DNA from: Aphelocoma coerulescens
Taxonomy: Eukaryota > Chordata > Aves > Passeriformes > Corvidae
Direction: 5' to 3'
NCBI RefSeq assembly: GCF_041296385.1
Contig: NC_091013.1
Span: forward strand, 67,487,563-67,551,562
Length of the DNA stretch: 64,000 nt
The notes beneath the pieces were generated by a model that did not search any database, was not told where the DNA came from, and saw only the letters and a list, made by a program, of their open reading frames with translations. Position numbers and translations under genes: made by a program. This document shows positions 27,979-41,902 of this stretch, one piece after another (positions within the stretch are counted from its first letter, which is position 1; every line of letters begins with the position of its first letter).

Positions 27979-28085
27979 GTGCAACCTGATCTAGTGGGAG
28001 GTGTCCCTGCCCATGGCAGTGGGGCTTGGGACCAGATGATCTTTAAGGGCCATTCCAACCTCTTAACTTTCTATGATTCTATGAT
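27979..28085 (+). mobile_element. CR1 LINE 3' end
   Basis: A short, 5'-truncated copy of the avian CR1 retrotransposon. The terminal block is diagnostic: 'gcaacctgatctagtggga', then 'gtgtccctgcccatggcag', then 'agatgatctttaagg' and 'cattccaacc', ending with the family's tandem tail ('ctatgattctatgat', an eight-base period). CR1 copies are normally truncated at the 5' end and carry only the 3' untranslated region, as here. The well-preserved sequence suggests a fairly recent copy relative to the others in this window. Confidence 0.93.
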
Positions 28086-31000
28086 AACCATCAAATTTTT
28101 CTCCTCTTCAACCTGATAACAAAAATGAAGTGTGATCTGGCACCAAATTGATTTTTCAGTTCTCTTCTGAAGGGGTGGACAGCTCAAAAAGGTGTCCTCT
28201 GTTTAATCTAGAGATTTTTCCACACAGCTATGTTCTTCTGTGTCTTGTGTGGAAAGAAATTAAGTTACACAAGAAAGCTTGTTTGGATTAATTTAGGAAT
28301 CATATCTATTTCTTATAAAGGACCTTCTTTCAGCTCATTTTGTGGCTTGGTTTACTAAGTTTTAAGGAGGTAAGATGACTTTGCCAAGAGCACACAGGGC
28401 CCTAATGTGTCAGCTTTGATGAGCTCTCTGGTCCTGGTGGGTGTAGAGGTATTATGGATGCTTCAGGCTGTGAAAGAGCAGCTGAGCTGCCTCTCTGTGC
28501 TGAGAAGGCAGGGTTGCCTGTAGAAAAACTCTGTCTCAACATGCTGCAGCTTTCTCTTTTGTTTTATTCAAAGGTGAGAAATATTTATGAGTCACATGGC
28601 TCATAACATGGCAGATGTATAGCCAAGGGATGTGTGACCTCTGGCTGGTGAGGAGTCCTTGCAGCAAGCACATTGTTGCTGGACTGATGGACTCTGTGTC
28701 TGCAGCGTTGTATCTGTGGCAGGAGCAAAGGAATGCAAGGTGGCTTGTAAATAAATTGCATCATTTGGATGGTATGAAAGCTGGCTGAAAATGTTTTGTA
28801 TTCCTTTCCTGGAGGCTCCTAGATGTGCAGGATAGCTGTGCAGGGGCCTAGTTTTTGTTGTAATTGTTGCTGCAGGGCCTTAAGTTTGCTGATAACATAT
28901 GTTAAGTTTGACTTACAAGGAGATGCACCAAAGGGGGTTGGCAGTGTGAAACTGTAAGTAGGCCTCCACAGAATTTGGGCTTTTGGGGCGTGTAAGTTAA
29001 CACAGGGTTTGACTTTAATGGAAAAATAGCTGTGGTAAACAAAGAAAAGCTTGTAATTGGTTCATCAGAAACTTCTGCATTGTGGAGCTTCTTAGGTTTA
29101 TTTATGTGTTTTGAAATCAAGGGTTTACCAGGTGAGATGGGCTTCTCAGGCAGTGACAGCATTCAGCATTCATGAAGAAGACAGCTTTGCTCTTGAACAT
29201 CTTCCGTACCTAAATACCATTCCTCTCTTATATGAAGGACAAGGGGGACCTGGATCACCAAATCCAGCCCTCCAATATCACAAGCAGCCATATGGTGTGA
29301 TGGCACTGGCACTAGTGGAACCTGTTCTCTTACCATTCGTCCAGAGTTCCTGAGCAGCATTGGTTCCTCAGCATGGCACAGGAGGGGAAAGCACCCAACA
29401 TGCAGAGAGCTTTCTGGGGGAGGACAGCTGCTCACTGGGACCCAGAGGCATCCCTGCTGCCCTCTCCAGCTCACCTACCCTGCCAGGCAGTGCAGGAGTC
29501 TGGGGCAGAGCCCTGGAACATGGCAACCACTCACAGCCGGAGGAGGAAAGAGTTTAAACTGCTGAATCACACTAAATGCTCCAATTTATGTGCAAGGGAG
29601 ATGTGGGGAAAGAGCTTGCTCTTGCCATCAGCTATGCCATCTGCCCTTAACAACCTATGATCAACTAATTTTTTATCCTCTTCTGTATGTAGCATGGCAC
29701 TGGGAAGCTATCACAGATCTGATGTTAATACACAGATAGTCAGCAACCTAGTTAATCACAGCATTCAGATGGCTCTGAGCCTGCCTTGCTGCTTGGCAGA
29801 GATAAATTAGGGCATGGGAGTGATACAAAACAATATTTTAACATTATTAAAACCTGATCCCACATTTCAGAAGTTATTCTACCAATTACAATTCCGATAG
29901 AAGGTGGAAGTCTGTTTTCCATTCTTTGTATAGAATATGCATACATACGTGTATGAGTAATTAACACTGCTAGCGGTTTTTCTATTAATAAAGCTACTGT
30001 ATATCAATAGGAGTGATTAATAGCTGCTTTGTCCCCAAATTACATTAGATCATTCAGTGCAGAGCATATAGATCCTTCCCCTGTATCTCCAGGAAAGCAA
30101 AACAGCCTGATCTCTTTAAAAGAAGATTCAGCAGTTCAGGGGGACGTAGCTTGTGGGGCTGCTGGGCACCTGAACCTGCAGGAGAGGTTGCAGCAGATCT
30201 TGTGTCTGCAGCTCTGTCATCAGTGTCTTTGCAAACGTCTGCAAAGTTTTCTGGGAAAGGCCTCTGTCATTGTGGCCCCAATATCTTGTGGGTACAGTGG
30301 CAGAATGAGCTTGTAGAGAAGTTTATTGCAGTTGTACTTTTTAAGGAAAACCGCTGCTACATGACTGGCTCAGTCGAAGTCCCCTACACAACCCTTTGCA
30401 AACTGCTTTGGCCAGAGGGTTCTGTGACAAAGGTCACAAAAGGAAACCATTTTCATGACCCTTTTATGCACTGATGATGTATGCTTTAGTAAAGAAATCT
30501 TCAGAGAGATCTTTGGTTTCTTTTAATGGCAACCATGCTAAATGTTGATACTTTGGACATTCAGAAAGGGTTCCTCACTGCAAGTAATTCAGCATTCAAG
30601 CCAGCACAAAACCAGTGTATCTTCAAAGTCCCACAAACACACCTAAAGTTCCAAACACATGGCCAAGACCCAGCTAGATATCAGGTAAGAACCATTCAAT
30701 GTCTTTATTGCATTTAGGCTTCGAGCTGGCCTTCTGTGTGACATGAATTGCCTGAAGAGTGTATGGGAATTCAAAGGATGCAAGTGCAGATCTGTATTAA
30801 ATCATTTTCTTATCAGGGTGCCAGTACAAAAGCTACCATATCTCAACATACTGAATTCTTTACTTTCCTGATTCTCAAAGCATTTGGTCTGAGAAGGGCT
30901 TGATTGTGTCAGCAGAGTTGGTGGAAGGCATTGTGGTCTAATCCCACAGGATGAAGGGACTTGCTTCTTCCTTGACTAAGACGCAAGGGGGCTTAGTAGT

Positions 31001-34000
31001 GAAAGAGCTTTTATGAGCTTTTGGATGGTGCTGGGATGAATTAGCTTTTGCCTTTCACAGCATACACCTTGTCACGCAGTTGCGAAGAGAATTGCATACC
31101 TGAAAGAGCCACTGGTTTGAAAGATAAAGCTCTTCTGAGCAGGAGCCAGGGGCACTGGCAGAGTCACTTTCACAACAGTACTGTCCTGCCTTCTCATCTC
31201 CATGGCCCATCAGCCAGAAAGAAAAGCTGGTCCCAGGCACAGCATGTGTTTATTTCTGTACCTGCTCATGGCATTCGGGTACCTTGTTTTGTTCCCTGAG
31301 GACTATGATATTCTGGTGCACCCCAGGGCATTGCCATGGAGGGAAGAGCACGTGCAGAGCTGGCTGGAGTGAGAGAGGTGGCTCGGGACCTACGGTACCT
31401 TGTTATTTAATCCACACCCCGGGTAACCATTATAAACCCCAAGCTGTGTTCTCAGTCTGGCAAGCATCAGGCCCTTTTTACTGCAGCACTGGATTTCAAA
31501 GCATTTAAAAATACCTAAGCATAAACTCATGACCTCTGAGAGGTTTTTATTAAGCTTACTACATGGCAGTTTTGGGAGTTGGCCCAAAAATCTCTCCAAG
31601 GCAAGACCAGAATAGCATCCTTATAAACACATGTGAATTGGAAGGGATTATAAGGATTAATGAATGCTCATAGCTCTCCTTAGGTAGACACTGACTTGCA
31701 AACCTGAACCAAACCACAGTTTTTAAAGTGAGTAATTCTGAAAACTTAATGTTACCTTCCAAACAGCATCCCCTCCAGTGCTGTTGTTCATTAGTTGATA
31801 ATTTCCTGTGAAGTTTTATGCTTGGGAACACTTGTCTGTGAGAGCCCAAACCACAGTCCTTCCTAGTTTTAATAGCAGCTGTGCCATTGATGTCAGCTGG
31901 CTTTGGGTCAGGCCCTAAATGCATATAATATTGAATCATGGGGCAACTGTGCATTTTCCATTGAACTCAGTAATAACAAAGCAGTCTCCCACTGGGTTTT
32001 CTGTGCAGAAAAGTGGGCTCCACAGAAAAGTAAGTGAGGAAAAGCCTCCCAACTGTATTTGTATAATTGTTGGCCACCACTGCTGCTACTTTCATTATAG
32101 GAAATGTTTCCTTAAAATTGCTATGCTGCTGGTGTCACCCATTCTCCGGTCACTGCCTGACAATATTAATAAGGCAGTGACAAAGTTGTGTCAGAAAGTT
32201 CCAGCTCTGACTTTATTTACCCTTGAGGGCAGATGCAATCTCAGGAGGAGCTTTGAATCCTATTACGGCAAACAGTGGCTGCAGTGGCAGGCTGATGAAA
32301 TAGAGAAACCCACACTTCCTTGTCTGGGAGCATTATTAGTAATGTTTCTGAGGATTGTTCAGTTATTTTCTAGTTTTTCCTCAAATGTAAGGCCCCCTGC
32401 TCTCTGTATTTAATATAAATACTCTGCTTGGGATGTCTTTCATAGTGTGTAAGAGATTACTGTAAATGATTGGAAGGGGTTACTTACTTTTATCTCTGGA
32501 CCCAAACAAAGCCTGTGACTCCAAGGTTCACAGGCCAGGAACGCAGCACATTTGTTACCTAAGGTCACCCCAACATGTGGCAGGGAATGCTGACTCTGCT
32601 CCACTTTTGACGTGAGTGGAAGCCGCTTGCATCAAACTGCAACAATAGATGCTGGGACCTTGGTGGGGCCACAGCAGCCCACTGCTGGACAATGCTGCTT
32701 TTGACAAACCAGCAGCAAGGCAGTTGTTTCCAGTGACAGCAGCCCCCACAAAACTGGATAATGAGTTTTTTTCCATGCAGTCCGCACAAGAGACTTGTTT
32801 GCACAGGAAACAAAGATGCCTAGCAGGACTTTTAAGTCAATAAATGAGACCATGTCTCCCCTCCTCATATTTACAACATGGCTAGCCCTGTCATCTTTGA
32901 TAACGACACCAAAAGGACTGTTTGCTTAGAAAACAAGCCCTCATTATTCAGGAAATTACCATTGAAATTTATTTTATTAAATCTCTTCTGTTTGGCTGCC
33001 CATGGTGTGGGAGCACTGAAACTCGTACAAAGCAGAAAGACTGCTGAAGTCTGAATCAGAATTTAATAAGTGAATGTCATATTTCATTTAAAAGATTCTC
33101 CTCACCTTCCTTTTTGTGCCATCAAGTGAAAATAAAAGTAGGGCTATAACTACATCACTGCCTCCACTCCACATTAACTGTGAGATCTCTCACATTTCTT
33201 TCCACACCTCTTCCACTCTTCCCTAGCTTTGCTGCTTGCTTAGCAGGCTGTCAGGATCCCGGCACTCTCTCAAATAAGCAGATGACTAGCTGTGGTCCTT
33301 GTTCATTATGGAGTGACAAGCTCAAGGAATAAATACCTACAACATGGAAAGTTTCGTGCCTCAGGGTGTAACCCTGACGTGGTTGCATGGAAAATGAGGT
33401 GGCCTGAGCTTCACACTCTATCTGGAGCATGAAATTGGACTGGACAGAGACTGACTCTGACAGATGCTCACCGTCTTTGGGATCTTATTGCTGCTCTCAG
33501 ATCCACCCTGTCACATTGCTGCATTATGCTCTTACAAACTACTTTCAAGTCTTGCTTCTCCTTAGAGTGCTTGACAAACATTTTGGCCCAAATCCTTCTT
33601 TTTATTACCCCTAAGCCTTTCCTTTTTTTCATTCTTGTATCCTACACCCTTTCTTCCTGACTCTTCATTTTTTGCTTCTTGGCAGTTTTTCCACTTACAT
33701 TATTTCCCATACTTCTTAATTCCTTTTTCCTTTATATCTTCCTTGGAATCAAGCTGGTTGATCCCCAAAGATTTATAGGCCATTCATTTCCTTGGCCTTC
33801 CCTGGATTCCTAATTTCCAGTTTTGGTCCAAACCAAGCTTTATGGAACCCCCATAGGGCTCCCAGGGCTTCAGAGGGGCTCCGTGCATCCATTGGCATGA
33901 CTTCGGCTAACGGGTACCCAAGACTATAGTTTCTTCAGGCAGGGATTTTTTGTCTCTAAATTCCTGTGCCTGCTAAATCCCTGGACCCCAGGCTAAATGG

Positions 34001-35952
34001 TGGTGTGTGGTTGCACTGGTGATACTTGGGACCTCTAGAGTAGGTTTATTTTTTGAGAAAGCTTATTTTTGGAGCTGTGAGAAACAGAGCAGTGGGGACA
34101 ACCAGCGGCTCAGGGCTTCAGCTCTGTCCCTACCCCTCTCTTGTTAATGGATTGCAATTATATTTGTTCTTTAGGAGGCTGTACAGTCATTACTAGGATT
34201 AAACACTGATCCTGAAGTTAGTAACAGTGTATGGTTAAGTGGCAATAATATAATTGTAAAACTGAAATGAAACTCCTGTGTCACTGAGTTTAGTCTTCTC
34301 TTACTATGGGTCATCACATCATACACAACTTTACATAAAAGGTAGATATTTTCTTTTGAGAGAGCAGATTGCCTTCTTAAATCGGGAAATTACATCACTG
34401 AGAATGTTGCATTCATGACAGGATTTTGCCTTTTGAACATGAAGCTGTGGTTATAAAGGATGTCTCATCCAGAGACATCACTGCTACCTCCAAGAGTGGT
34501 GGGCCCACCTTCTTCTTTGCCTCAGCTGGCTCATTCTTGGCACCTCTGTTGGGCAGCATAAGCTTTCGCAGACTTGCATTGCTAGGCATCCTAGGTATGC
34601 CATGCAGCTGGAAGCTAAGTTGGACAGAACAAAAAAAACCCAAAGAAAAAGAATAATATTATCTGACTTGATGAGATGAGCCCCACCATGCAGCAATATG
34701 AATTCCAGAGCCAGAACCTTGACACAGCTGGAAAGAAGAGCCAGGAGAGTTCCATAGTATCTTTTCTGAGGAGTCTGGATTTATGCCAGGTTAAAGTGAC
34801 TCTTTGCTGCAGTCTTAAAATTGCTTCTTTTGCTTGCCTTCACAAGAGACAAGAATGAACCAGCTGCACTTCACTATGCTTTATTTGATGAAACCTTTTT
34901 CAAGCTTTTCATAAAAGTAGGCAGCATTGTTCTGAGTAAAAGAGAAGCACAGTTTAATGGGAAAAATAAAGGCTGAGCACTTGATAGTTAAAGTGACAGC
35001 TATTGGTGTGGGCAGGCGCTCACTGGATGCTGCACATTTGTCTTTGGCCCAGGCAGCAGATAGGAGTGCAGAGGTTATGTTACACAAGTGGTTGTTCTCT
35101 GAAGTTCTCTGATTATAAAGATCTCTTCATCTGGAATAGCTGGAAAATATATCACTGTAACAAGAAGCCATATTCAGCTTAAACTGCTTTAAGCTAGTAC
35201 ACTTAGCAATTTGCCATGCTCCAGCTTTTAATAAACACTTATGAGAAATATTTCATGGTAATTTTTGATCAGATACATCCAAACTTCCAGTAGCAGCATT
35301 CAATGGAAATTTCAGAAGCTTTACCACTAAAGCCTCTCAGTGGGTCTGAATTCATCCGTAGGCAGACTGATCAAAAGTAAACTGCTATTGGCGTCTAAAT
35401 ATAAAAGATTCAGTTTGTAACTGATCACAGTCCTTTGTAAAGCCACATGAATGAGAATTATTTTAAAGGCTTCAAACATCTTTTTATTCCTTATCTTGTT
35501 TATTAATATTATCTGTACCAAGATGCTCAAGCAAAGCACAGGATTAATCTGACCAATTTATCACTTACTGCTATGATGTTAATTTATTGTACGTGGAAGT
35601 TCATGGATGTGGCCAAACAACATATTATTCAGTGAATATAAACTCCATTATTAGTCTCCTGGTGTGCACAGCCAAAGGGCTGATCTTCAGGAAACAGTAT
35701 AAACCAACAAAGACCACTGCTTCATCAGCACGAAGTATACAGCAGCTAATGCAGCTTCGTAATAACAGACCATCCTAACAATCCTTGAAATGGAATGATC
35801 CCAGTAAGGACTGACATCTGTTATGATTATTTGTACTTAAGTAAAAGCACATATTGGACCCACCATACTTAAAAGGATGAAATCAAAGTTCAGTCTAGAA
35901 GTTACTTGTCAATCCAAATTTTCCTGGAATTAGCACAAATTATAAAGTATGT
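28086..35952. other. unique sequence, no gene recognised
   Basis: No coding gene was recognised. A small exon-like segment (about 30561-30684) ends at a consensus CAG/GTAAGA donor, but its acceptor is weak and its peptide unrecognisable. A 164-codon open frame at 31919-32413 has no domain. A very short CR1-like scrap may exist near 31633-31668. No RNA genes were seen. Confidence 0.5.
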
Positions 35953-36024
35953 TTGATCCTGCCTCAGAACAAGGTCTGAATTGTATCTTTGATACCTTCC
36001 AACCCAATATGTTATGATTCTGTG
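35953..36024 (+). mobile_element. degraded CR1 LINE 3' end
   Basis: A short CR1 remnant, recognisable by 'gataccttccaaccca' at about 35991-36006 followed by the tail 'ttatgattctgtgg' at 36012-36025. The upstream part is diverged but has the expected spacing. It represents only the last tens of bases of the element and is older than the copy ending at 28085. Confidence 0.7.
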
Positions 36025-39000
36025 GAGTCACTGTAAAAATATAAAGGAGCAGATGAGCATTTCACCTGGCAGATCAAAAGGGCAGAAAGATAAAGTGACA
36101 CCAGGCAGTGCTACCAAGAGAAGAACACAAGATACAGGCAAAAGCATTTTCTGTTTTATTGTCCTTCATCTCCTGCTGGAAATTTTTTCTGCTTTGTAGT
36201 TCCCTCCTCCTCTGTATTTCACATATGCTATACTGATTGGCTGATTTGTAGTCGTGACACTTTTATTACCCTTAACATCACCCTTGAGTGTAGCTCACGC
36301 AGGCATCACTTTGCAAACAAACACAATTGTGGAAATGGAATAATGCAGTGGACAAGTGCTTATTCTCAGCTTTGAAGAGCTATGGCTGTTGTGTGTCACC
36401 TTCATGGTTTTGAGTTACTCTTTCTTGCTTTTTACTTGTGTTCCAATGTCTTCTGCTTTTTTTCCCAGGTAATATCTGAGTTTTGTTCTTCTTAATTGCA
36501 AAGCCTGTACTTGTTGGTTTCTCATGGACAAACAGATGGAAAGTCAAAACACATTCACCTGGTGGTGCCAAGCACAGAACTCATCACTGCTGGATTTAAA
36601 TGTGATGCTCTTTACAGAAATAAAATGCTGATGCATGCAAAGAAAATCAGCTTGTAACCACAGAATTAAAAATCTATGACACATTTTCCTTTTATCCCTT
36701 CTTCTCTCTGTTAATGTATACCTTTTGTATTTAATGTCTTTACCCACAGAATTAGTGTTCCTTGTTGTTTTTCTCCCTCATCAAATCGTTCAATAAGAAA
36801 TACAAGCTGTATTAGTGTAAACCCTATTTGCTGGCTTTTTAAAACAACAGCTTTTCTCATGCACTGTCCCTATGTTGACACTCCTTGGAGTGTAAAAATT
36901 CTGTTCTTTCATTTCAAAGTTTTTTTTCTGGCTGCTTTGTGTTGGTATTGCAGCCCTGTGCCTGTGTCTGCAATAGGTGCTTTTGTCTGCCGTGAGTTGT
37001 TAGTGCTGGTGCTTACTCTGCTGTCTCCTGTTTCTGGTGAAATCGATGGTTTCAGGTCCTCTTTGATCTATGTTAATTACAGAGGGGCATGAAAACAATG
37101 TTAATTGTTTAGCTTCTGTCTCCAGTTCTTGTCCTCAGAAATACATTTCTCCTCCCATATTGACTCTGTGGATACAAACATACGGGTTTTATCCACTGAT
37201 GGACCGTGCCCTTGCCAGGTCCCTGTGACCAGATTTGAGCAGCAGCTTATTCTGCTCAGTTGTGTGCTGACAAGTGCAAAACCAGGCTTCTTACTTTAGA
37301 ATTGCTTCCTGTTGGATGTGAAACCTGAGCAAATAATTCTTCTTCAAAAGGAAAAGCTTATATTGTTTTCTGGATCTTTATACCCCACTGTGTAGGTATT
37401 AATCTCTCTGTCATGGGCAATATTAATAATTGACAGAGGGCAGGAAATGCAAACAGATTTAATCTTAGCATCATACATTTATTTAACAACAACGTATTCA
37501 TTTTTAATGGCATTATGGATTTTTAAGTAGGGGAAAAAATGTGCATTCTCTCACTGGGGTGTGATTGAGGTCTTACATTCCTACGTGGGAGAAAAAGGTC
37601 AGACCTGACCTTGAGGCATTTAAACACAATCTTAAGTAGCCATGATAGTATTGAAACCTACTAATTCTTTTAAAAGTATCTTCAAAGGGAACTGTGATAG
37701 GGTGCAATCACTGGAATGTATTTCTTCTAGGTCTCTGAATTGCTACCTAAACACATAACAAGCAAGATAGCACCTCAGACAATCTTTATTAAGTACTCCA
37801 TTCTTTGAGGGGCAGGACTGTACCCCCATTTACTAGATTTAATGGCTTTTGGGAAACTATACTAGCAAAAACTTCCAAGCTAACTCCCAAAGCCAAACAC
37901 AATGTGAGAGCCTACTGTATTGTTGACTCTACCCTGCTATTCAGAAATAACCAACCTTGAATCTCTAAGTGCCTCAAATACATTTGGAAATACAGGCCAG
38001 AGAAAGTTTTTCTTATCAGGCTTGAACATCCCCTTCTTGGGCTAAGTGCTCTTCATCCAAAACTGTTTCACACAAGTCTTTTTCTCTGGATTCAAGGAGT
38101 CCCCATCCACAGCTCTTGTGGCCCCAGCCTTGCACTCGTGCTGGTGTTTGTGACACTACATAGCAAACTGAGCCAGGGAACTGGCCTGGCTGAAAAAACA
38201 AAAACAAAACAGGGAAGGAGGAAAAAAATAAAGGTCATGGATTCCCTGCATTTGCCCTCTGTGTGGTACACAAATCACTGGAGGTAGAGGAGAGGAACTG
38301 CCCTTTGCTTAAATGACAATTGCTACAAGCTGTCTAATGCCAGCCTCAGGGTACAGCCCTTCAGTGATGGAAGAGTTTCATTGGTCATCTTAGAACATAA
38401 ATTCCCGGATCTGGGCTTGCTAAAATGGCCTGCAGCAGAGCTTCTGCAGTCATGGAGACCTGGTCAAACTGTGCATGATGGCAGGTCAGCTGGAGGTCAC
38501 TGTCGCAGTGCTCACCAGCAGCAATTGTCTCTAAAAGGGTCACAAAGTCACGTTTAACATCTTTGTAGCTGAGAAGACACCTTACCATTATCTTCAAGAT
38601 GACCCTAGAGAAGTTCAACCTTTTATCTTGCATTTTAGCTGATTTGTTCATAAAACAGATGAAAAAACATTTGTCTGCCTCCAATATGAGAGGCACAGCA
38701 AGCAATGGTGGCTGGGGGCTTTCTGAGGAAACACAAATTCATTTTATCAGAATCAGATGTGAGAAGCTTTGGCTCAGGTCTTTGATCTGAATCACTTGAT
38801 TTTGGGACATCAGTTGCAACCTTCTAGCCAAGAGAGAAGCTCTAACCAACCTGTCTGCTGCCTACTGTAGAGATGGAGTGCTTAGGGGTTTGGTCTTGGC
38901 ATTTCGTAATTTTTCAGGAATCAATACTAATAATATTATATATTATTCTATAAATATAGAGATAATTCTAAAGGAGGACAGGAAACAATTTTGAAATCCC

Positions 39001-41896
39001 AGGAATTTTTGAGGATGGGCAAACATGTTTTCAGATCATAATTCTGAGCAGCCAAAAGCTTGGGGAGGGATAGGAATTTAAAGTGCTGTGAGGGATGTAA
39101 GTGATAAGTGTTAACACACGTACAGTGATTTTATTTTCCCCTTCTTGGATTATCTTTGGCCAGGAGATGTAACAAAAAACCCTACTGCATACTTTGGCAT
39201 GGAAGTATTTGTATACGTGTGAAGCTGAAGTTGCCTGCAGCTGACTTTGGGTGGTAGTTTGTGTTTGTTTTGTGGTGGTTGTCTTAGACAAAATCTTTTG
39301 GGGATCAGGGGCTTTCCCAGCTGGAGGTAGACTGTCAGGGACAAGATGAGAATTATTCCACAATGCCATGTGATACAGATGCTTCCAACTCAGCTTCATA
39401 AGGCCTGTTTCTGCCAAGCTTTATTCCCATGAGTAAGCCTTCCTTGGACTAATTGTTCTATTGAATTTCAAGGAAGAACATTTTCATACAGGTGAGAGCA
39501 GGCTGAGGTGAGGTCTGGTGCTTTTTCTACGGTTTGGCCAGACTCAGAATAGCATCATGGCTTCAGGACCTGTAAAACTGCTCTAGTGCCAGGTTGTGTT
39601 TAACATGCCTTCTTTCATAGCGTACTAACTCAAAGGCCTGCAGTAGGACTGAGCTTAAGGACATTACTTCAATAATGTGGCTGTAAGGGCTTCCAGATCA
39701 GAGCAGATTGTAGTCTACAATCTCTACAAGTAGCAGAGCTCAGGGATATGCATACCAGTCTGGTAGATATGCATTAAACATCTCTCTCTGTTGCAAGATG
39801 GGATAAGATTGCATCTAACATCATTGCCTTGGAGGATTTGTACCCCTGCAGTGACAAAATACTCTTATTCAGCCAGGTGAGATCACAGAGAGAATCCTCA
39901 CAGAGTCCAAAACTAGAAATCCAACCCCCCTAAACTCACAGACACAACTGTCTCTGCCTAAGCAGGATTGTCAGTACAATATAAAAAACAAGACAAAGCA
40001 CAAACGGAGGCACCTTCTGAATTAGTGGAGAGCTGTCTAACAATAGAGAACTCTCTCTAAAGTCCTGCCATTGTTCCTGAGAAGAATGATTTTGCTCAGT
40101 CCCAGTTTTGCTTAAGGAGAGATATCAAAGGAAGGAGTGAAAGAAAGACGAGCTATTATAAGCATGAACACTTTCATTTCCCTTTATCCAGAACACTGAA
40201 ATCTGTAGGAATCTTATGTATGTATCTGGCAGCGGAATTGCACCTCATCATTTGTTGCTTCTCTGTTGTGGTTTGTTTTTTTTTTTTTTTTCCTCACTTT
40301 GAACTCCTTCAGTTCTTTTAAGCTCTTGAATAGATGTGGTGACACAATGGCTTTGCCTGCCCCCTGCCACTGCCATGATCCCTCTAATAATTTTGTCTTC
40401 TGAACCTCACCTGTATCCTCAGTTCGAAGTTTAAATTGGGTGTTGACTGGAGCTCTTTCAGCTGTGTTTGGTGGAATTTTACTGCTTTGGAGTCATGTTA
40501 AATCTGATATATAGCTCAATCTACACTGCCCTCAAAAGGTAATTGTTCAGTTTTATTTTTATGGTGCTTCAATTTACAGCAGGTAGTTAGATTTTGTATA
40601 GGCTTATGCATTTCAGATGGCAAAGCCCCATCATTTTAGTGCAAAAGTTTCATGTAGCCACCTGCAGACTGTATTTTAAAAAGCCTGGCAATTTTTTGTT
40701 CTGGGTTCTGGGACAACTTTGCCACTTCCTATGGTTTAATATGATGTAGGATTAATTACACCCTATGGGTAACTCTGCAGCTTTTGTCTTTGTGTCTAAA
40801 AATAACGTTTTAGAGGTGTCCAACCACAGGAAGCAGGGGGGAAACATTCTCTACATTATTACTTTGCCATTCTTCAGCAATAGACTGGCCTTTGCTAGGC
40901 TGTGATGGTTCTGCAGCTTCAGGAATTGGATGTAAGTTTCTCCTTGTGATGGGCTATTTTTTCTGTCAAAATTGTGGTACTGGGGTCCTAGGTATATTAT
41001 GAGCCTACAGAGTAGCCCAGCCAATGAACACCACCATATGCCACACTTAATTCATGCAGATAAACTTTGTGAGACACTAAAAGGAAAATAAGTTGGTGAC
41101 TTCAGTGGGAGACTTGGATGACAATGACCTAGATTAGGTGGCAAAGCAGCAGGTGAAGCAGTTTGGCTTTCACAGGAGACTTGACAATGTTGTTTAATTT
41201 AATGGTATTCCATTAAGCAGTAAATAATAGAATGAGACCCTGTGGGGTGTTTCTTGTTGTCTTCCCCATGCTGAAGTCTTATGTCTTTTATCTAGTGGCC
41301 CACTTCAACATTACACAGGTGTTACAATAGCAAAGAACTGTCTGTTCTGATGCTGTAAGTGAATTTCATCTAATATCCTTCACCATAATGGTCAGTCCAC
41401 CTGAAAATATTTTGGGATGCTTCATATTGGTGCTAAAGGAAAGATCACTTTCAAAACTTCATCAGTTGGGAACATGTGTGTCATACAAAGTATCTTATGC
41501 TTTTTCTTCCCATACCTTGGATGTTGCTGAAAGGTTAGCATAAATAATTTCTTCAGTGCTAGTTGTTGCTCTTGCCTCTGTATCATTAATAAATTCAATA
41601 ACGAACGTCTCTAGTGTGGAATTTGTGGGCATCCTGCTGTGAATCTTTTGCTACAGTAAAAGCAAGCTGACTATCTTTGATCTCAGTCTGTTAGCCACTT
41701 CCCAATGCATGACGAAATGTTACCTCTTATGCCATGACTACTCATTTTTTATAAGTCTCTAGAGAGGGACTTGGTCAAAAGCTTTTCCAAGTTTAAATAA
41801 ATGGCCTCTGGTGGTTGCTAAGGGACAGGGTATTTCAGCTCTCATTGTGAAATATGCGAAATGCAAGAGTATTTGCAGGCCAAGATTTCTTAGTCC
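36025..41896. other. unique sequence, no gene recognised
   Basis: AT-rich DNA with no recognised gene. A minus-strand exon-like segment at 38722-38586 is bounded by good acceptor and donor sequences but is not recognisable as a protein. There is an AT-rich patch near 38930-38960 and a run of 16 T at 40276-40291. Nothing else was identified. Confidence 0.5.
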
Positions 41897-41902
41897 CCCA
41901 AC
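41897..41902. repeat. target site duplication, left copy (CCCAAC)
   Basis: Six bases directly before the LTR are identical to the six directly after it (42581-42586). A 6-bp duplication is typical of ERVK/alpha-betaretrovirus-like integrases. Confidence 0.85.

Noticed and set aside
30561..30684. Exon-like segment ending at a consensus CAG/GTAAGA donor
   Set aside because: The preceding acceptor lacks a good pyrimidine tract and the 40-residue peptide is not recognisable.
31633..31668. CR1-like scrap on the minus strand
   Set aside because: Only about 35 bp of loose similarity to the CR1 3' end; too short to call by eye.
31919..32413. 164-codon plus-strand frame
   Set aside because: No recognisable motif and no convincing paired splice sites at the frame edges.
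40276..40291. Homopolymer T/A runs of 13-16 bases (also 27376-27388, 45805-45819, 52150-52163)
   Set aside because: Checked as possible tails of retrocopies, but no recognisable mRNA-like or SINE-like sequence or target duplication adjoins them.
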